From RGIG3528 sp964653855 (lineage in GTDB: Bacteria > Bacillota > Clostridia > Lachnospirales > Lachnospiraceae): a stretch of 51,668 bases of DNA. The stretch spans positions 1 through 51,668 of the forward strand of contig CAZZFV010000010.1 in assembly GCA_964653855.1 (NCBI GenBank), written 5' to 3'. Positions 9,209 to 17,361 of this stretch are shown one piece after another. Numbering within the stretch: position 1 is the stretch's first letter; each line of letters starts with the position of its first letter. Below the pieces are notes generated by a model. It made no database searches, was not told the DNA's origin, and worked only from the letters and a program-made list of their open reading frames with translations. Made by a program: the position numbers and the translations under genes.

Positions 9209-12200
9209 ATGACGCAATCCAGTATGTGTTCCAGAGAAGAAATAATGAATTTTTTGCTTGACAGATATAAGTGCGACTTTCAAACGGTTTCGGACATGTC
9301 GGAACATGACCATGAAGCCGCAAAGGAATTCCTTGACAAGATGGTTAAGCTTCTCACGATGACCGATATTACGGTAAGGGACATCGTGGAAAAAATGCTT
9401 GATAAGGTGTGTGAGTTTTTCGGAGCAGATACCGCCTATGCGATAAGCACAGGGCGCGTATCGGGAATGTATGTGAATTCGGAGTATTACAAAGATCCCG
9501 AAAAAACAAAGTATTTGCCGCAAGTGTCCGAGTTTTCGCTTATGCTCATAAACCGCGTGAGAAACGAGATGAGGGGCGACCTTGTTTGCTTTTTGCCGGA
9601 CGTAAACAAAATAAAAAAAGAAAATCCGGAAGTTTATGGCCGTTTAAAGGTGTTCAGCACGGAAAGCATATTGATGATCCCCATATTCAGAAAAAAAGAT
9701 CTTCTCGGCATTTTCGTAATAAACAACATGACAAGGCGTTACGGTGATCTCGGCGCAGTGCGGCTTGTCATGGAGCTCCTCATGGGACTTAAAGCCGAGC
9801 AGGATTCATTCGAATATAAGTTAAATCTTAAGCAGGTGCAGCGTGAGGCGGAGATAAGTTCGCAATACAGTGAAAAAATTTTTAAGACCGACAAAACTCT
9901 CAAATTTACAAGCCTTCTTGCGCAAAATCTGTCAAAGCACTTTGCAAAGAGCATTGTGATAAAAATTACAAGCGATACATATTACGCGCTTTCGGACGCA
10001 AATTATGTGTATAACGGAGCATGTATTCACTCGGGCGCCGAAGAATATGTAAAAAAAGAGCTTCTTGATTCCGCAATAGAAAATTACAGAGACGACCTGA
10101 AGGCGTTTTGTGATTTTTCGACCTTGTCCGTGCGCCTCAAAAACAAAGAAGAAATAAGCACGGAATACATAAATTACGAGAGCAATTGGTGCAGGGCAAG
10201 CTTTATAAAGGTTGACGAAGACAATAATTCTGCGATCGAGCACGTCCTTTTTGTGGAAACGTTTATCGAAAACGAAAAGACTAAAGAGGGAAGCCGAAAG
10301 CGGTTTGTGCGTTCGCTTTCGGAGCCTTACGATGCCGTTTATCTGCTGGACCTCGACAAAGACACGATGGAACCCCTAAAGTCGTTCAGCGACGGATGCA
10401 GATGTGAGCTTATCGACGCGGGAATCACGATGAAGCTTAAGGTGTGGAGAAGCGAATATCTTTATATCGATGCGTCCGACAAAATCGTTGATTTCTTTGA
10501 TCTTGTGAATATAGAAAAAGCCCTTCGGGATAACGAAAAAATATCTTTGGAGTTTGCCACAACCAAAAACGGATGGGTGAATTCCGAATTCATCGCTTAT
10601 GCCCGAAACACAAACGGGGAAGTAAGGCAAATTCTTTGGACTACCAAAAACATAGCGCGCCGCCGCAACGAAAAAATTCTTGAGAATATCATTTCGGGCG
10701 CATGGGTGTCGCTCGGTTACATAAGCATCCCGCACAACATTTACGATATGTCGGTTGGGACGCCCATGTTATATAAGTATCTTTCGAAGTCCGGAAATGT
10801 GGGCTCGGCGCTCAGTGTGCTCGATCTTTTTGTGTCGGACGAATATAAGGGAAAAATGAAAGAGTTTGTCGATTTTTCGACTCTTACCGACAGGATTCTC
10901 GGGAATAAGGAAATTTCCGCGGAATATTTAAACAAGGACGGGGAATGGCGCCTTGCGAGCATGTCGCCGCTCACATACGACGAATCGGGAAATATCACGG
11001 AGTTTACGTTCGGAATAAAGGATATAGACGCATTAAAAAAGCACGAACTTGAGCGTGAAAAGGAACTTGAAGGCGCTCTCGAAGAAGCAAAGCGCGCAAG
11101 CATCGAAAAAAACAACTTTTTTTCGAACTTAAGCCACGACATACGTACTCCCATGAACGCGATAATCGGAATGACGAGAATTGCGAGGGACAATATTAAA
11201 GACATCGGACGCGTGCGTGAGTGCCTTGACAAAATCGACAAGAGTTCGTCGCATCTTCTTGCGCTCATAAACGACTCGCTCGACCTTTCCCGTATCGAAA
11301 AGGGAAAAGAACAGATTCAATACGAGAGCGTAAATTTAAACGAGCTTCAAAACAATTTTATGTCCATAATGCAGGGATATATGGTTGACAGAAAACTTGA
11401 ATTTGTGACGGAGACGGAACCGTTAATTGCGGAATATGTGTATACGGACGAGCTTCATTTACGTCAGATTATATTAAATATTCTTTCAAATGCCGTAAAA
11501 TATACGCCCGACGGAAAACGCATCATTTACAGAATGGAAAACAAGGTTTCGGACGACGGGCAAAATTTGCATATACGTTATATTGTTGCGGATTCCGGAA
11601 TAGGAATGAGTAAGGAATTTATAAGGCATATTTTTGAGCCTTTTTCGAGAGCGGACAGAGACGGGGATAATCCGCGTTATAAGGGCACCGGGCTCGGAAT
11701 GGCAATCGTAAAGAACTTTGTCGATATGCTTCACGGCAAAATCGATATTCAAAGTGAGCTTGAAATGGGCACCGTCGTAACGGTTGAATTTGATTTTAAG
11801 ATTGATCTGAATCCGCATGAGCGTGAAGAAAATACGGATGCGGAAGAGGAGGTAGCGGAAACCGATCTTCACGGCACACGCATAATGCTTGTCGAAGACA
11901 ACGAAATTAACCGTGAAGTCGCGATCGACATATTAAAAGACTTAAATCTCAATATTACGGAAGCCGTAAACGGACAGGATGCCGTAGACAAGTTCAGGGA
12001 ATCGGGTATCGGCGAATATAAGTGCATTCTTATGGATATAATGATGCCGGTGCTTGACGGATACGAGGCAACAAAAACGATAAGGGCAATGGACAGGGAA
12101 GACGCGAAAACGGTTCCCATTGTCGCTATGACCGCAAACGCCTTTATGGAAGACGTAAAGGTCGCAAAGAATGCGGGAATGAACGACCATATCGCAAAAC

Positions 12201-12265
12201 CCGTCACGCCTGAGATCGTAAAAAGGACACTTAAGAAATACTTAAATCAGGGTGTGAAAGCTTGA
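9209..12265 (+). CDS. Hybrid sensor histidine kinase with GAF-like and PAS-like sensors and receiver
   Basis: 1018 residues, no membrane helix. A GAF-like domain occupies about residues 60-195 (VCEFFGADTAYAIS ... ESILMIPIFRKKDLLGIFVINN). PAS-like segments follow to about 620, then a coiled linker, then the phospho-His about H643 (NLSHDIRTPMNAIIG), HATPase (ILSNAVKYTPDGK, DSGIGM, GTGLGMAIV) and a receiver with phospho-Asp about D943 (LMDIMMPVLDG). The ribosome site is GGGAG. It ends 115 nt before the next small gene and may be cotranscribed with it. It belongs to the same paralogous group as the kinases at 1204, 3963 and 32768, all sharing the H-box and receiver style. Confidence 0.9.
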   Translation: MTQSSMCSREEIMNFLLDRYKCDFQTVSDMSEHDHEAAKEFLDKMVKLLTMTDITVRDIVEKMLDKVCEFFGADTAYAISTGRVSGMYVNSEYYKDPEKTKYLPQVSEFSLMLINRVRNEMRGDLVCFLPDVNKIKKENPEVYGRLKVFSTESILMIPIFRKKDLLGIFVINNMTRRYGDLGAVRLVMELLMGLKAEQDSFEYKLNLKQVQREAEISSQYSEKIFKTDKTLKFTSLLAQNLSKHFAKSIVIKITSDTYYALSDANYVYNGACIHSGAEEYVKKELLDSAIENYRDDLKAFCDFSTLSVRLKNKEEISTEYINYESNWCRASFIKVDEDNNSAIEHVLFVETFIENEKTKEGSRKRFVRSLSEPYDAVYLLDLDKDTMEPLKSFSDGCRCELIDAGITMKLKVWRSEYLYIDASDKIVDFFDLVNIEKALRDNEKISLEFATTKNGWVNSEFIAYARNTNGEVRQILWTTKNIARRRNEKILENIISGAWVSLGYISIPHNIYDMSVGTPMLYKYLSKSGNVGSALSVLDLFVSDEYKGKMKEFVDFSTLTDRILGNKEISAEYLNKDGEWRLASMSPLTYDESGNITEFTFGIKDIDALKKHELEREKELEGALEEAKRASIEKNNFFSNLSHDIRTPMNAIIGMTRIARDNIKDIGRVRECLDKIDKSSSHLLALINDSLDLSRIEKGKEQIQYESVNLNELQNNFMSIMQGYMVDRKLEFVTETEPLIAEYVYTDELHLRQIILNILSNAVKYTPDGKRIIYRMENKVSDDGQNLHIRYIVADSGIGMSKEFIRHIFEPFSRADRDGDNPRYKGTGLGMAIVKNFVDMLHGKIDIQSELEMGTVVTVEFDFKIDLNPHEREENTDAEEEVAETDLHGTRIMLVEDNEINREVAIDILKDLNLNITEAVNGQDAVDKFRESGIGEYKCILMDIMMPVLDGYEATKTIRAMDREDAKTVPIVAMTANAFMEDVKVAKNAGMNDHIAKPVTPEIVKRTLKKYLNQGVKA

Positions 12266-12380
12266 TTTTTGATTTGTTTTGGTGTAACATTTCGACATTG
12301 ATTTCACAGTGTTTTTACATGAGGCGTGTGCGCATTTATGCGAACGCGTTATTTGTGAAAAGTTGTTTTCGGAGAAAAAA

Positions 12381-12551
12381 ATGGAACACAATTCGTTACC
12401 CGCAAAATATACGTTTGTCGAATTTTCGGCAATCGACAAGCTTACAACATATTTAAACAATCAAAGCATTCCGCTCGAAATGATCGTGTCGGTTACATTC
12501 GATCCGAGACTCAACGAGTGGGTGCTTGTTTATCTTAAATACGATCTGTAA
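12381..12551 (+). CDS. Small conserved-looking protein of unknown function (56 aa)
   Basis: I choose ATG 12381, which has GGAG seven nucleotides upstream; an upstream ATG at 12309 would give 80 residues but its extra N-terminus is Cys/His-rich, has no ribosome site and looks like untranslated sequence. The product, starting MEHNSLPAKYTFVEF, is mixed alpha/beta-like with no membrane segment, cysteine or recognisable motif. It ends 2 nt before the glycerophosphotransferase gene, so the two are probably translated together and may work together. I do not recognise the family. Confidence 0.6.
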   Translation: MEHNSLPAKYTFVEFSAIDKLTTYLNNQSIPLEMIVSVTFDPRLNEWVLVYLKYDL

Positions 12552-12553
12552 AA

Positions 12554-13687
12554 ATGGATAATTTTTTGAAAAACAAAAAAATAGTCGGCTATAAGATATT
12601 TGCGGCTTTTTATAACTTTTTTTCGTTGTTTCCGAGAGGAAAACGTAAGGCTTTTTTTGTCATGACTCACGATGAAAGCATGACGGGAAATTGCGGAACG
12701 ATGTATTTGAAGCTAAAAAACATTGTGCACGTGAGAAGGCTCACAAGGACGGACACGACCATGTCAACCAATGTTTTTAAGATTTTTAACTTTTTTGTGG
12801 TTAAGAGCTTTGAAATGTCACGTGCGCACACGATTTTCCTCGACAACACGTTTTTACCGATGGCTTTTTGCAAAATTCCGCAAGGCACCCGCGTTGCGAT
12901 GCTTTGGCACGGTACGGGAACGGTAAAGAGATTCGGGCTTGACACGACGGGCGGGAGCTTGCGCACGCTTGAAGAAGCGGCTCACAAAAAAATCACGCAT
13001 CTTTTTGTGGCATCCGATTATACCAAAAAAATTTATTCGGGATGCTTCGGCGTGCCGGAAGAAAAAATTTATGTTACGGGAAGTCCGAGATGCGACGAGC
13101 TTTTTAAAGCGGTATCGGAACCTCACGAAAAAAAGCCTCACAAGTTTACAGTTCTTTATGCGCCCACGTTCCGTGAAAAAGTGTCCGATTTTGACATTAA
13201 GCGCGATATGATGGTTTTCCTTCGCAAATTAAAGGAAATCTGTCCGGGCGTTCAGGTGCTTTTTAGGCTCCATCCTTATGTCGCAAAGAATTTTTTTGAC
13301 AACAATCACATAATGATTTACGAAAATTGTGTGGACGTGTCTTTGGAATCGAATCTTAATATGATTCTTAAAAGGACGGATTTACTTATAACGGATTATT
13401 CTTCGATATTTTATGACTTCCTGATTTTGAATCGCCCCGTCATATTTTATGCGCCCGATGTGCAGCATTACGAAGAAGAAGAACGCGGATTTTACGAAAA
13501 TTACGCGTCGTTTGTTCCGGGACCGGTAATTCAGAGCCCTTTGGAACTTGCCGAAAAAACGGCGGAATGCGCAAGAGGCGCGGATCCGATGAATCACGAA
13601 AAAGTAAATGCCTTTTTTGATACGGCATTTAAGTATAAGGATTCCGACAGCGCAAACAGGATTCTGGAAGTTTTACAAATCGGATAA
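12554..13687 (+). CDS. CDP-glycerol:glycerophosphate glycerophosphotransferase family protein (TagB/TagF-like)
   Basis: 377 residues. Family landmarks: MLWHGTGTVKRFG (residues about 116-128, the conserved WHG), FVASDYTKKIY, VTGSPRCDELF, LYAPTFRE and the C-terminal LLITDYSSIFYDFLILNRPVIFY. These enzymes transfer glycerol phosphate (or a related polyol phosphate) from a CDP donor to a teichoic-acid primer or polymer at the inner face of the membrane. Only one such gene is present, without tagD or export genes nearby, so which polymer it builds is open. It could also decorate a capsular or cell-wall glycan. Confidence 0.85.
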   Translation: MDNFLKNKKIVGYKIFAAFYNFFSLFPRGKRKAFFVMTHDESMTGNCGTMYLKLKNIVHVRRLTRTDTTMSTNVFKIFNFFVVKSFEMSRAHTIFLDNTFLPMAFCKIPQGTRVAMLWHGTGTVKRFGLDTTGGSLRTLEEAAHKKITHLFVASDYTKKIYSGCFGVPEEKIYVTGSPRCDELFKAVSEPHEKKPHKFTVLYAPTFREKVSDFDIKRDMMVFLRKLKEICPGVQVLFRLHPYVAKNFFDNNHIMIYENCVDVSLESNLNMILKRTDLLITDYSSIFYDFLILNRPVIFYAPDVQHYEEEERGFYENYASFVPGPVIQSPLELAEKTAECARGADPMNHEKVNAFFDTAFKYKDSDSANRILEVLQIG

Positions 13688-13705
13688 ATTTTTTTAAAAA
13701 TATGG

Positions 13706-13734
13706 TTGACAACAAAAAAAATCGGTGGTAAAGT
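13706..13734 (+). promoter_or_regulatory. Promoter of the T-box leader
   Basis: TTGACA (13706-13711), 17-nt spacer, TAAAGT (13729-13734). The start should fall around 13741, immediately before Stem I of the T-box. Confidence 0.8.
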
Positions 13735-13740
13735 AACCGA

Positions 13741-14037
13741 AAACCGATGAAGAAGAGTAAGTAGTTTTCATATCTGCTTTGAAGAGAGTTGCGGACGGTG
13801 TGATCGCAGCAGTAAGAATGATTATGAATGGGCTTCCGAGGGCAAACCGAACCTTAAGTGTACATAAAGGTAGGTGAGACGGAGTGGGCACTCCGTTAAC
13901 AACGGCGGCGTATAAAGGCTCTCATAAGGCCGAGTACGAATGAGCGGATGTGGATTATCCACACCAAGCAGGGTGGCACCGCAGGAGATTGATATCTTAC
14001 CTGTCCCGGCATTAATTGCATGGGACAGGTTATTTTT
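13741..14037 (+). promoter_or_regulatory. T-box leader, specifier most likely UGG (tryptophan)
   Basis: A T-box RNA senses uncharged tRNA and switches between terminator and antiterminator. Seen here: the Stem I start GAAGAGTAAGTAG; AGAGAG (AG-bulge) followed by the distal-loop region GGTGTGA; the specifier-loop 3' side TGAATGGGCT, in which TGG at 13829-13831 is the best specifier; and the highly conserved T-box AGGGTGGCACCGC at 13970-13982, followed by a terminator hairpin. ATG (13828-13830, Met) is the alternative reading one base earlier. The downstream importer is of the type predicted to import tryptophan in other Firmicutes, which supports Trp. Confidence 0.93.
13999..14037 (+). terminator. 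Regulated terminator of the T-box
   Basis: Nine-bp perfect stem ACCTGTCCC (13999-14007) / GGGACAGGT (14022-14030), then TATTTTTTT. It would form when tRNA is charged and cut off the importer operon. Confidence 0.9.
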
Positions 14038-14093
14038 TTAAAAAATAATCTTTCCCATATAAGAAAACCGCTTATCAAAAAGGAGAAAAGATT

Positions 14094-15119
14094 ATGAAAA
14101 AGTCACTCAAAAAAGCAATCACATTATTTCTTGCACTTTCACTTGTTCTTGCGTTTGCGGGATGCGGAAATTCCGAATCGGGCAAAAAAACATACAAAGT
14201 CGGCATATGCAACTATGTTGACGACGCTTCTTTAAATCAGATTGTCGAGAACATCGAGTCCACATTAAAGACATACGAGTCGGACGATGTCACAATCGAA
14301 ATTCTTTATCAAAATTGCAACGCGGATTCGAATGTACTTAACCAAATCATTCAAAATTTCATTTCGCAAAACGTTGACCTTATGGTAGGTGTCGCAACAC
14401 CGGTTGCGATGGCAATGCAGGCGGCAACGGAAGACAATCAGATTCCCGTTGTGTTTGCGGCGGTCTCCGATCCTGTTTCCGCAGGTGTCGTTGAATCGCT
14501 TAACGCACCCGGAGGCAACATAACGGGCACATCCGATTACCTTGACACGGCATCGATCTTCAATCTTATGTTTGCCGCAAATCCCGACATCAAGACCGTC
14601 GGACTCCTCTATGACGCGGGACAGGATTCGTCAACAACCGCAATCAAGGAAGCAAAGGAATACCTTTCGGCAAAGGGCGTAAATTATAAGGAATACACGG
14701 GAACAAACGTATCGGAAGTAATGATTGCGGCAGACGCACTTGTTACGGATAAGGTTGACGCGGTGTTTACACCGAGCGACAACACAATAATGCAATCGGA
14801 GCTTTCAATTTACGAAAAGCTTGCGGAAGCAAAGATTCCCCACTACACGGGCGCAGATTCGTTTGCACTTAACGGAGCGTTTTTGGGCTACGGCGTCGAC
14901 TATATCAACCTCGGTAAGGAAACCGCGGAAATGATCAAGGAAATCATGATTGACGGTAAAGCTCCCGCATCGGTTCCCGTTCGTACGTTTGACAACGGCA
15001 CCGCAACAATCAACACGGAAACATGCGCAAAAATCGGCTTCGATCCCGAAACAATCAAAACAACGTTCGCTCCGCTTTGCACAAGCGTAAAGGAAATACA
15101 AACGGCGGAAAATTTCTGA
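14094..15119 (+). CDS. ABC transporter substrate-binding lipoprotein (TrpX-like)
   Basis: 341 residues with a lipoprotein signal (LVLAFAGCG, lipidated Cys about residue 23) and an ABC_sub_bind-type fold: YKVGICNYVDDASLNQIVENI, FAAVSDPVSAGVV, NITGTSDYLD, and VDAVFTPSDNTIM. It is first in a three-gene importer operon behind the T-box. In other Firmicutes, importers of this architecture under Trp T-boxes are predicted to be tryptophan transporters (trpXYZ); the ligand here is inferred from that, not seen. GGAG ribosome site upstream of the ATG. Confidence 0.85.
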   Translation: MKKSLKKAITLFLALSLVLAFAGCGNSESGKKTYKVGICNYVDDASLNQIVENIESTLKTYESDDVTIEILYQNCNADSNVLNQIIQNFISQNVDLMVGVATPVAMAMQAATEDNQIPVVFAAVSDPVSAGVVESLNAPGGNITGTSDYLDTASIFNLMFAANPDIKTVGLLYDAGQDSSTTAIKEAKEYLSAKGVNYKEYTGTNVSEVMIAADALVTDKVDAVFTPSDNTIMQSELSIYEKLAEAKIPHYTGADSFALNGAFLGYGVDYINLGKETAEMIKEIMIDGKAPASVPVRTFDNGTATINTETCAKIGFDPETIKTTFAPLCTSVKEIQTAENF

Positions 15120-15140
15120 TCGGATGAGGAGACTTAAAAC

Positions 15141-16058
15141 ATGCTCGGATTATTACAAACAACTCTTGAACTCGGACTCATAAGCTCGCTTACGGTGCTT
15201 GCTTTGTTTTTAAGCTACACAATGCTTAACGTATGCGATTTGTCGACGGACGGATGCTTTACTCTCGGCGCATCGGTCGGCGCAATGGTGGCGCTTTCGG
15301 GGCATCCCGTGCTTGCGATTTTTGCGGCGGCGGGCGCGGGCATCATATCAGGCTTTGTGGTTTCGATATTGCAGACAAAAATGGGCATAGACAGTCTCCT
15401 TTCGGGAATCATTGTAAATACGGGACTTTATTCGATAAACATTGCGATTATGAATAATTCCTCGCTTGTGAACTTAAATAAATCGGAAACCGTATTCACA
15501 ATCGCAAAAAGACTTCTTCAAAACACATTTCTCGCCTCGTGGTATAAGACGATAGTCGCACTTATCTTTGTAATACTTGTGATTTTGTTTCTTTCGCTCT
15601 TTTTAAAAACAAGGCTCGGACTTGCGATAAGGGCAACGGGTAATAATCAGGCAATGGTTAAAGCGTCGTCGATAAACCCGGCACTTACCACAATCATAGG
15701 ACTTTGCATCGCAAATGCGTTTACGGCAATTTCCGGGTGCTTACTCGCGGCACAGCAAAAATCTGCGAATATCGATATCGGCAGTGGAATGGTGACTGTG
15801 GCGCTCGCGTCGCTTCTCATCGGAAACGCATTTATGGGAAAGGGGAGCATCACAAAACGCGCAATAGGTGCGGTTCTCGGCGCAATAATTTTTAGGCTTG
15901 TGTACACAATCGCAATTCGCTTCAATATGCCCGCATCGATGCTTAAGCTTGTTTCTTCCGTAATTGTAATCGTTGCGATATCGGGACCTTATTTAAAATC
16001 AAAGTATCCCGTATTGTTGAGAAAAATGGCTTTAAAGAAGGAGAATCGCAATGCTTGA
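15141..16058 (+). CDS. ABC importer permease (TrpY-like, branched-chain-type fold)
   Basis: 305 residues with about eight to nine membrane helices. The segment NVCDLSTDGCFTLGASVGAMVAL and the later LGLAIRATGNNQAMVKASSIN loop (with the conserved G...RATG.n coupling-helix region) place it in the branched-chain-amino-acid-type permease group. It is a single permease that probably homodimerises. It starts 21 nt after the binding protein, and its 3' end overlaps the ATPase gene by 8 nt. Confidence 0.85.
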   Translation: MLGLLQTTLELGLISSLTVLALFLSYTMLNVCDLSTDGCFTLGASVGAMVALSGHPVLAIFAAAGAGIISGFVVSILQTKMGIDSLLSGIIVNTGLYSINIAIMNNSSLVNLNKSETVFTIAKRLLQNTFLASWYKTIVALIFVILVILFLSLFLKTRLGLAIRATGNNQAMVKASSINPALTTIIGLCIANAFTAISGCLLAAQQKSANIDIGSGMVTVALASLLIGNAFMGKGSITKRAIGAVLGAIIFRLVYTIAIRFNMPASMLKLVSSVIVIVAISGPYLKSKYPVLLRKMALKKENRNA

Positions 16059-16839
16059 GCTTATAAAAATATCAAAAACCTTTAATCCCGGGACAATAAA
16101 CGAAAAAATTGCGTTACACGACTTATCCTTAACGGTTAACGACGGCGATTTTATCACGATAATAGGTTCAAACGGAGCGGGAAAATCAACGCTTTTCAAT
16201 GCGATAGCGGGATCTTTTATTACGGATTCGGGACGGATTCTCCTTGATAAGCGCGATATCACGATGCTTTCCGATCACAAGCGCGCGGCTTTTATAGGAC
16301 GGCTTTTCCAGGATCCCATGCTCGGCTCCGCACCCGGCATGACAATAGAGGAAAATCTTGCACTTGCGGCCAAAACGGGAAAATGGCTTTCGGGAATAAC
16401 GAAAAAAGAAAAGAAAAATTTCCGTGAACGTCTGGCACTCTTAAATATGGGTCTTGAAGACAGAATGAATCATCCGGTGGGGCTACTGTCCGGAGGACAA
16501 AGACAGGCGCTCACGCTTCTCATGGCAACTTACAATCCGCCGAGAATTTTGCTCCTTGATGAGCATACGGCGGCGCTTGACCCCGAGACTTCCGAAAAGG
16601 TAATCGATCTCACAAAAAAGATCGTCAAAGAAAATCACTTAACGTGTCTCATGATCACGCATAACATGCAGCAGGCACTTGAAATAGGAAACAGAATCAT
16701 TATGATGGATTCCGGAAACATAATTTTTGATGCCGCGGACACAGAAAAGAAAGCGCTCACAACGGACTCGCTTCTCTTAAAGTTTAAGGAAAATGCGGGA
16801 AAAGCGCTTATGAACGACAGAATTTTATTGTCGGAATAA
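16051..16839 (+). CDS. ABC importer ATPase (TrpZ-like)
   Basis: 262 residues with complete nucleotide-binding motifs: Walker A GSNGAGKST, signature LSGGQRQA, Walker B ILLLDEHTAALD, and an H-loop MITHNM. It energises the upstream permease. Its last codons (L-L-S-E-stop) form the first 15 bases of a 55-bp repeat that recurs at 22238 after the peptide cassette, so the cassette is inserted exactly at the end of this gene without damaging it. Confidence 0.9.
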   Translation: MLELIKISKTFNPGTINEKIALHDLSLTVNDGDFITIIGSNGAGKSTLFNAIAGSFITDSGRILLDKRDITMLSDHKRAAFIGRLFQDPMLGSAPGMTIEENLALAAKTGKWLSGITKKEKKNFRERLALLNMGLEDRMNHPVGLLSGGQRQALTLLMATYNPPRILLLDEHTAALDPETSEKVIDLTKKIVKENHLTCLMITHNMQQALEIGNRIIMMDSGNIIFDAADTEKKALTTDSLLLKFKENAGKALMNDRILLSE

Positions 16840-16879
16840 AAAAATTCAATTTGGTGTTGCATTATCACTTTAAAGTGAT
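16825..16879 (+). repeat. Left copy of a 54/55-bp direct repeat flanking the peptide cassette
   Basis: From TTATTGTCGGAATAA to TTTAAAGTGAT this sequence recurs at 22238-22291 and differs only in the length of one A-run (7 versus 6). It includes the end of the ATPase gene, a TTGCAT hexamer and the 16-bp perfect palindrome ATCACTTTAAAGTGAT (16864-16879). After the repeat the copies diverge completely (CAAATTT here, ATAATGA at the right). Confidence 0.93.
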
Positions 16880-16910
16880 CAAATTTAACTTTTGACACTT
16901 AAAGAAAAGT

Positions 16911-16955
16911 AAAGTGGCATAATCCCATGAAATTTATGGGATTGTGCCACTTTTT
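16911..16955 (+). terminator. Intrinsic terminator inside the left end of the cassette
   Basis: Stem AAAGTGGCA (16911-16919) and ATCCCAT (16922-16928) pairing with ATGGGAT (16936-16942) and TGCCACTTT (16945-16953), with a 2x2 internal loop, then further Ts. It would stop read-through from the importer operon into the cassette and isolate the cassette's own promoter. Confidence 0.85.
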
Positions 16956-17000
16956 ATATTTTAAAGAATGTAGGATGGAAATTTATTGGATTCAAAACTG

Positions 17001-17021
17001 TTTAAAAAAATTTTTAAATAG
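17001..17021 (+). promoter_or_regulatory. Upstream operator copy of the cassette promoter
   Basis: TTTAAAAAAATTTTTAAATAG. It is the same AT-rich inverted repeat (TTTAAA..n..TTTAAA) as at 17054-17077, 53 nt apart, and lies directly upstream of the -35. It is a probable binding site of the ArsR-type repressor encoded next. Confidence 0.65.
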
Positions 17022-17024
17022 CTA

Positions 17025-17053
17025 TTGCAGAAAATGTAAAAGGATGCTACTAT
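17025..17053 (+). promoter_or_regulatory. Cassette promoter
   Basis: TTGCAG (17025-17030), 17-nt spacer, TACTAT (17048-17053). The start should fall inside the downstream operator, so repressor binding there would block initiation. Confidence 0.7.
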
Positions 17054-17077
17054 CTATTTAAAGAAATTTTTAAATAG
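17054..17077 (+). promoter_or_regulatory. Downstream operator copy overlapping start site and ribosome site
   Basis: Perfect inverted repeat CTATTTAAA (17054-17062) / TTTAAATAG (17069-17077) with a 6-nt centre. It begins at the end of the -10 and runs into the AGGAG ribosome site (17076-17080) of the repressor gene, which fits autorepression. Confidence 0.72.
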
Positions 17078-17085
17078 GAGACATA

Positions 17086-17361
17086 ATGAAAGCAAACAAT
17101 ATTTTTAAAGCATTATCGGATGAGCAACGAAGAAGGATCCTTGCAATTTTAAAGGAAGATGCGGGGGGGGTAAACGCGGGAGACCTTGCCGAGCGGCTTA
17201 ATATAACTCCGGCGGCTCTTTCATATCATTTGCGAATTTTGAAGAATGCGGATTTGGTTTTGGAATACAAAGAAAAAAACTACATATTTTACGAATTGAA
17301 TATGTCGGTTTTTGATGAATTTATTTTGTGGATTAAGAATTTCGGAGGTGAAAATCAATGA
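17086..17361 (+). CDS. ArsR-family winged-helix repressor, SdpR-like
   Basis: 91 residues, the length of Bacillus SdpR. The N-terminus IFKALSDEQRRRILAIL and the recognition region LAERLNITPAALSYHLRILKNADLV are typical of ArsR/SmtB helix-turn-helix proteins. There are no cysteine or histidine metal-binding motifs, so it is not a metal sensor. Its stop overlaps the start of the SdpI-like gene (ATGA at 17358), the same pairing as the Bacillus subtilis sdpR-sdpI autorepressor/immunity operon, in which the membrane immunity protein sequesters the repressor when toxin is present. That mechanism is inferred here. Two operator-like repeats lie immediately upstream. Confidence 0.85.
   Translation: MKANNIFKALSDEQRRRILAILKEDAGGVNAGDLAERLNITPAALSYHLRILKNADLVLEYKEKNYIFYELNMSVFDEFILWIKNFGGENQ

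Noticed and set aside
16051..16839. Tandem duplication of importer genes as the source of the 54/55-bp repeat
   Set aside because: The right copy contains only the last five codons of the ATPase; nothing else of that gene is repeated before it.
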